Shown piece after piece: positions 33,299-37,098 of a DNA stretch of 37,098 bases; positions within the stretch are counted from its first letter, which is position 1; each line of letters opens with the position of its first letter. The DNA is from Paralimibaculum aggregatum (GTDB lineage Bacteria > Pseudomonadota > Alphaproteobacteria > Rhodobacterales > Rhodobacteraceae). The notes below the pieces were generated by a model. The model worked only from the letters and a program-made list of their open reading frames with translations. It had not been told where the DNA came from and did no database searches. The position numbers and the translations under genes were made by a program. Location: the NCBI RefSeq assembly GCF_030270585.1, contig NZ_BSYI01000052.1, positions 1-37,098 of the forward strand, read 5' to 3'.

Positions 33299-34432
33299 AT
33301 GAAGATCGAGACCGTCCGGACGCATCTCCTGCAGCACCGGCTGGCGCAGCCGTTCCACAGCGCCTTCTCGACCTTCCGCGCGCGCTGGGCCTGCCTCGTC
33401 GAGATCACCTGCGACGACGGCACCACCGGCTGGGGCGAGTGCCTCGGCCCGGCCGGGCCCAATGCCGCGACGGTGGCGGCGATGGCGGAGCTGCTGGTCG
33501 GGCGCGACCCGCTGGCCATCGAGCCGCTCTGGCTCGACATCTACAACCAGTTCCGCGACCAGGGGCAGCGCGGCCTCACCATGACCGCGCAGAGCGGCAT
33601 CGACATCGCGCTCTGGGACATCGCGGGCCGGCATTTCGGCGTGCCGGTGCATGTGCTGCTCGGCGGCGCGCATCGGCTCGCCGTGCCGGCCTATGCCACC
33701 GGGGGCTTCCCGCTCGAGGGCCGCGACGCCGAGGCGGCGCTGCGCGAGGAACTGGCCGGATACCGCGCCCGCGGCTTCCGCGCCGCGAAGATCAAGATCG
33801 GCTTCGGCCTCGACGGGGATGCCCGCCGCATCGCCGCGGCGCGCGAGGTGCTCGGCCCCGACATCGCGCTGATGATCGACGCCAATCACGGCTATGACGC
33901 CATCGAGGCGATCGCCCTCGGCAACCGGGTGGCGGAGCACGGTATCGGCTGGTTCGAGGAGCCGGTGATGCCGGAGCATCTCGCGGCCTATCGCGAGGTG
34001 CGCGCGGGCCAGCCGATCCCGGTGGCCGGCGGCGAGACCTGGCACGGCCGCCGCGCCTTCGCCGATGCGCTGGCGGCGCGGGCGGTGGACGTGCTGCAGC
34101 CGGATGTCTGCGGCTGCGGCGGCATCACCGAGATGCGCAAGATCGTGGCGATGGCGGAGACCGAGGGTGTCCGCGTGGTGCCGCATGTCTGGGGCACCGG
34201 GGTGGCGATCGCCGCGGCGCTGCAGATGCTCGCGGTGCTGCCGCCGAGCCCGCCGCGCCATGTGCCGCGCGCGCCGCTGCTCGAGTTCGACCAGACCGAC
34301 AACCCGTTCCGCGAGGCGGTGCTCGCCGCGCCCTTCACGCTCGCGGACGGCGCGGTCGCGGTGCCCGCCGGCCCCGGTCTCGGCATCGAGATCGACCGCG
34401 CGGCGCTGGCCCGCTTCGCCCCCGAGGACTGA
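33299..34432 (+). CDS. mandelate racemase/muconate lactonizing (enolase superfamily) enzyme, probable sugar-acid dehydratase
   Basis: This 377-residue protein has the enolase-superfamily N-terminal cap and a barrel with a complete mandelate-racemase-subgroup active site: K164 and K166 (KIKIG), D194 and N196 (MIDANHG), E220/E221 (WFEEP), E246 (GGETW), D269 (LQPDV) and H296 (PHVWGTG). K166 and the H296-D269 dyad act as the general bases, and D194, E220 and E246 should hold magnesium. Such enzymes mostly dehydrate acid sugars to 2-keto-3-deoxy acids. The HpcH/HpaI aldolase that follows fits this product. Racemase activity cannot be excluded. Confidence 0.9.
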   Translation: MKIETVRTHLLQHRLAQPFHSAFSTFRARWACLVEITCDDGTTGWGECLGPAGPNAATVAAMAELLVGRDPLAIEPLWLDIYNQFRDQGQRGLTMTAQSGIDIALWDIAGRHFGVPVHVLLGGAHRLAVPAYATGGFPLEGRDAEAALREELAGYRARGFRAAKIKIGFGLDGDARRIAAAREVLGPDIALMIDANHGYDAIEAIALGNRVAEHGIGWFEEPVMPEHLAAYREVRAGQPIPVAGGETWHGRRAFADALAARAVDVLQPDVCGCGGITEMRKIVAMAETEGVRVVPHVWGTGVAIAAALQMLAVLPPSPPRHVPRAPLLEFDQTDNPFREAVLAAPFTLADGAVAVPAGPGLGIEIDRAALARFAPED

Positions 34433-34447
34433 CAGAGGAGACCGCCC

Positions 34448-35230
34448 ATGCGACCGAACCGACTGCGCGAGATCTGGGCCGCCGGCGGCGCCGCGGTGAA
34501 CGGCTGGCTGGCGATCCCGAGCGCCTTCTCCGCCGAGACCATGGCGCATCAGGGCTGGGACAGCCTGACGGTGGATCTCCAGCACGGCGCGGTCGACTAT
34601 CAGGCCGCGGTCACCATGTTCACCGCGATCTCCACCACCCGGACGGTGCCGATGGCGCGGGTGCCCTGGAACGAGCCCGGCATCCTGATGAAGGTGCTCG
34701 ATGCCGGCGCCTATGCGGTGATCTGCCCGATGGTGAACAGCGCCGCCGATGCCGAGCGGCTGGTGGCGGCGACGCGCTATCCGCCGCTCGGGCGCCGCAG
34801 CTTCGGGCCGATCCGCGGGCTGCTCTATGGCGGGCCGGACTATCCCGAGCACGCCAACGACACGGTGGTGGTCTTCGCGATGATCGAGACCCGGGAGGGG
34901 CTCGACAATCTCGAGGATATCCTGCGCGTGCCGGGGCTCGACGGGGTCTATATCGGGCCGTCCGACCTCTCGCTGGCGCTCGGCTGCCGGCCGACCTTCG
35001 ACGATGTCGATCCGCCGGTCGCCGAGGCGATCGCGCTGGTGCTGGCGAAGGCCACCGAGGCCGGGCGCATCCCCGCCATCCACAACGGCACGCCGGAGGC
35101 AGCGCTGGCCCGCATCGAGCGCGGCTTCCGCTTCGTCACCATCGCCTCGGATGCGCGGCTGATGGCGGCCGGCGCCAGGGCGGTGATGGCGCAGATGCGC
35201 GGCGGCTCCGGCGCGGCGGGCGGCTACTGA
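34448..35230 (+). CDS. HpcH/HpaI-family class II aldolase
   Basis: This 260-residue TIM-barrel aldolase resembles HpaI, GarL and RhmA, which cleave 2-keto-3-deoxy acids to pyruvate and an aldehyde using a divalent metal. H46 (DLQHG), R71 (ARVPWN), E147 (MIETREGLDN) and D173 (IGPSDLSLAL) are the expected base, pyruvate-binding and metal-ligand residues. GAGGAGA precedes the ATG, and the gene sits 16 bases behind the putative dehydratase, so the two probably act in sequence. The aldehyde product could feed the dehydrogenases encoded upstream. Confidence 0.93.
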   Translation: MRPNRLREIWAAGGAAVNGWLAIPSAFSAETMAHQGWDSLTVDLQHGAVDYQAAVTMFTAISTTRTVPMARVPWNEPGILMKVLDAGAYAVICPMVNSAADAERLVAATRYPPLGRRSFGPIRGLLYGGPDYPEHANDTVVVFAMIETREGLDNLEDILRVPGLDGVYIGPSDLSLALGCRPTFDDVDPPVAEAIALVLAKATEAGRIPAIHNGTPEAALARIERGFRFVTIASDARLMAAGARAVMAQMRGGSGAAGGY

Positions 35231-35239
35231 GCGGGCGCG

Positions 35240-35500
35240 TCAGCCGCTCGATAGCCCGGCCATCATCGCCGAGAAGGCGACGACATGGATCAGCATGATC
35301 GCCCTGTCGTTCCACAGCACGCCCACGGCGAACCAGCCGAGCACGCCGACGAGGAACAGGTAGAGGTTCCAGGGCGTCACGCCGAAGCCGGTCAGCGCAT
35401 AGCCCGCGATCTGGATCGCCGAGGCCGCCCACTTGATCGCCGTGACCGCCCGCCCGCGCTCGATGCCGGCGATCGTCGGGGCATGATTTTCTACAGTCAT
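35240..35500 (-). CDS. small hypothetical membrane protein
   Basis: This 86-residue protein starts at ATG 35500, supported by GGAGG about seven bases upstream; the frame extends to 35797 only through the LysR gene on the other strand. Three hydrophobic stretches are visible: residues about 21-37, 41-60 and 65-83. TPWNLYLFLVGVLGWFAVG and NDRAIMLIHVVAF recall a small family common in Rhodobacterales (DUF6552-like, from memory). Function is unknown. It converges with the aldolase gene at nine bases and diverges from the LysR gene; TATATA on the minus strand in that gap may be its -10 element. Confidence 0.75.
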   Translation of the reverse strand: MTVENHAPTIAGIERGRAVTAIKWAASAIQIAGYALTGFGVTPWNLYLFLVGVLGWFAVGVLWNDRAIMLIHVVAFSAMMAGLSSG

Positions 35501-35600
35501 TCCGGGTCCTCCAGATGGCGATCCTGTCTGAAACCCTATATAACCGCCGGGAGACCGGCCCGCGAGCCAGCCTGCCTGCAAGCTGAGTGTAGGAAAACTA

Positions 35601-36494
35601 TTGGATAGCCCGTCCCCCGCGCTGCCTTCGCTCAACGCCCTGCGCGCCTTCGAGGCGGCCGGGCGGCACCTGAACTTCCGCGTCGCGGCGGAGGAGCTCG
35701 GCGTCACCCAGGGCGCGGTGGCGCAGCATGTCCGCGGGCTCGAGGCGGCGCTCGGCCTGCGCCTCTTCGACCGGCTGGCCCGCGGCCTCGCGCTCACCGA
35801 TGCCGGGGCGCGCTATCACCGCGAGATCGCCCGCGCCTTCCGGGTCATCGCCGAGGCCACCGGCGCGCTGCGGCCGGGGGCGACGCGGCTCACCATCAGC
35901 GTGACGCCGACCTTCGCCGCGAAATGGCTGATCCCGCATCTCGGGGCCTTCGCCGAGGCGCATCCGGCGATCAGCCTGGCGGTGCTGGCGAGCGAGCGGG
36001 TCACCCGCTTCGGGCCGGACGGGGTGGACATCGCGGTGCGCCAGGGCCGCCCGCCCTTCGGCGCCAGCCTCAGGGCCGACCTGCTGTTCCGCCAGGAGCT
36101 GGTGGCGGTGTGCAACCCGGTGCTGCTGGCGCGGCTGCCGCGGCCGGTCACGGCGGAGGGGCTGGCGGGGCTCGGGCTGCTGCACGGCGCCCACCAGAAC
36201 TGGCCGGCCTATCTCGAGGGCGCCTTCGGCCATGTGCCGGCGGCGGGCCAGGAGATGCGCTTCAGCCAGACCGCGCTGGCGCTCGATGCGGCGATCGCGG
36301 GGCAGGGGGTGGCGCTGGCCAGCCATTTCCTCGTCGCCGGGGAGCTCGCGCGCGGGACCCTCGTGGAGGCGCACCCCTACCGGCTGGCCGGGCCGGCGGA
36401 TTTCTACGTGCTCAGCCCGCGCGAGCACCGCGCGCCCGACACCGTCGATGCCGTGCGGCGCTGGCTGCTCGGCCACCGCGACACCGGTGGCTGA
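35601..36494 (+). CDS. LysR-family transcriptional regulator (GcvA-like)
   Basis: This 297-residue regulator starts at TTG 35601 after AGGAAAA. The N-terminal helix-turn-helix (LPSLNALRAFEAAGRHLNF, ELGVTQGAVAQHVRGLE, LFDRLARGLALTDAG) is followed by a co-inducer domain of the GcvA type (TFAAKWLIPHLGAFAEAHPA, DGVDIAVRQGRPPF). It diverges from the small membrane-protein gene across 100 bases and may regulate it. No obvious T-N11-A palindrome was identified there. It converges with the peptidoglycan-binding gene 12 bases downstream. Confidence 0.93.
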   Translation: MDSPSPALPSLNALRAFEAAGRHLNFRVAAEELGVTQGAVAQHVRGLEAALGLRLFDRLARGLALTDAGARYHREIARAFRVIAEATGALRPGATRLTISVTPTFAAKWLIPHLGAFAEAHPAISLAVLASERVTRFGPDGVDIAVRQGRPPFGASLRADLLFRQELVAVCNPVLLARLPRPVTAEGLAGLGLLHGAHQNWPAYLEGAFGHVPAAGQEMRFSQTALALDAAIAGQGVALASHFLVAGELARGTLVEAHPYRLAGPADFYVLSPREHRAPDTVDAVRRWLLGHRDTGG

Positions 36495-36506
36495 GCCGGC
36501 GCGGCG

Positions 36507-37098
36507 TCAGATCCCCAGCGCCACGGCGGTCTGCTCGTCGACGATGCCGTTCGGCGTCAGCCCGTTGTCGGTCTGGAACCGGCGCAGCGCCCGGTCGGTG
36601 CCGGCGCCGAAGGCGCCGTCGACCCCGCCGACATCGTAGCCCAGGTCGTTCAGCGCCATCTGCAGCGCCCGCACCCGCTCGCCGCGCATGATCGGCGAGT
36701 TCAGCCGCAACAGCTCGTCGCCTGCCGGGCCGGCCGGGGCGGGCGTGACCGCCGGCGCATCGGCGCTGTCATCCTGCGACGAGACGATCTCGTAGACCTC
36801 CTCGTCGTCGTGCAGCGTCGAGCGGTAGAGCACGCCGTTGCATTCGTAGAGCGTCTCGCCGTCCAGCACGAGCTGCTCGCAGCCGTCATCCGCCGGCAGG
36901 CTCAGCACATAGGCCAGCGTGCCGCCCGCGACCGCGGCGGTGAAGTACCAGCCCCAGGCGGGGTACCAGTAATACGACCCCCAGCGGTAATGCGGCGGGC
37001 GGTAGTAGGGCGGGCGGAAATAGGGCGGGCGCCATGCCGGCGGGCGCCAGTGCGGCGGCCGGTAATGCGGCGGGCGGTATCCGGGCGGCCGCGGGCGG
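36507..37098 (-). CDS. peptidoglycan-binding protein with RPP-aromatic repeats, partial at right edge
   Basis: The frame stays open to the right edge, so at least 196 residues are present and the N-terminus is missing. From the N-terminal side it reads seven RPP-x-aromatic repeats, then an aromatic stretch (RWGSYYWYPAWGWY), one hydrophobic segment (FTAAVAGGTLAYVLSL), a small domain with two cysteines (DDGCEQLVLDG, LYECNGVLYRS), a linker, and a C-terminal PG_binding_1 domain of about 60 residues (RVRALQMALNDLGYDVGG, GAGTDRALRRFQTDNGL). It is probably a cell-envelope protein. GTG 36908 could be called a start but would cut the repeat region, which reads in the same frame. Confidence 0.85.
   Translation of the reverse strand, partial: RPRPPGYRPPHYRPPHWRPPAWRPPYFRPPYYRPPHYRWGSYYWYPAWGWYFTAAVAGGTLAYVLSLPADDGCEQLVLDGETLYECNGVLYRSTLHDDEEVYEIVSSQDDSADAPAVTPAPAGPAGDELLRLNSPIMRGERVRALQMALNDLGYDVGGVDGAFGAGTDRALRRFQTDNGLTPNGIVDEQTAVALGI
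36987..37091 (-). repeat. seven 15-base units encoding RPP-x-aromatic pentapeptides
   Basis: Reading the minus strand from 37091 to 36987 gives RPPGY, RPPHY, RPPHW, RPPAW, RPPYF, RPPYY and RPPHY. Each unit is 15 bases; the RPP codons are near-constant while the last two codons vary but always end in an aromatic residue. The array may continue past the window edge. Confidence 0.9.

Noticed and set aside
1-37098. CRISPR arrays, prophage or insertion sequences
   Set aside because: No regularly spaced direct repeats with unique spacers, no integrase, transposase or phage structural motifs were found in reading both strands.

Overview
The window is one stretch of very GC-rich bacterial chromosome with strong G/C at third codon positions, frequent ATGA stop-start overlaps and GTG or TTG starts. 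Gene content is typical of a metabolically versatile alphaproteobacterium, probably Rhodobacterales-like: Tat-exported TRAP and ABC binding proteins, several IclR, LacI, DeoR and LysR regulators beside catabolic operons, and an RPP-aromatic-repeat peptidoglycan-binding protein. This placement is inference from gene families. I see no rRNA, tRNA, CRISPR array, integrase or intact insertion sequence.

Layout. (1) 1-4779: an IclR regulator with a TTTCCC/GGGAAA operator-like leader, then an 896-residue orphan protein of unknown function, then a second IclR regulator on the minus strand. (2) 4952-13014: a plus-strand operon divergent from that IclR gene, encoding an ADP-forming acyl-CoA synthetase, an enoyl-CoA hydratase, a complete PotDBCA-type ABC importer and a FAD-dependent amine oxidase-like enzyme. 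It looks like uptake and CoA-dependent breakdown of an organic cation or amine-linked acid. (3) 13083-16709: two convergent genes, a cyclophilin with a DUF4214-type tail and a 5'-nucleotidase-like protein with a similar tail. Neither has a signal peptide, both look like type I secretion substrates, and a Pho-box-like site lies upstream of the nucleotidase. (4) 16924-21931, minus strand: a GlpR-like DeoR regulator followed by a UgpCBAE-type ABC importer, with a palindromic operator upstream. (5) 22083-23084: an orphan TAXI-type TRAP binding protein. (6) 23085-23960: the only gap longer than 300 bases, lower in GC and without a recognisable gene.

(7) 23961-25528: a MetV-like Cys-rich protein and a MetF-like methylenetetrahydrofolate reductase, overlapping by ATGA. 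(8) 25554-35230: a LacI regulator diverging from a long plus-strand catabolic locus with a LacI-type operator between them. The locus encodes a 74-residue two-helix membrane protein, a TRAP transporter (P, Q, M), a histidinol-dehydrogenase homologue resembling HpsN, an SDR, a zinc MDR dehydrogenase, an enolase-superfamily dehydratase or racemase and an HpcH/HpaI aldolase. The first part resembles the hpsKLMNOP layout for dihydroxypropanesulfonate. The added dehydratase and aldolase suggest oxidation of a polyol or sugar to an acid, dehydration, and cleavage to pyruvate (or a related 2-oxoacid) and an aldehyde. (9) 35240-37098: a small membrane protein, a divergent GcvA-like LysR regulator, and a peptidoglycan-binding protein running off the right edge.

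The best candidates for undescribed biology are the 896-residue orphan, the TRAP/HpsN-like/dehydratase/aldolase pathway, and the pair of DUF4214-tailed enzymes. All functional assignments come from reading motifs and remembered family features; no database search was possible.
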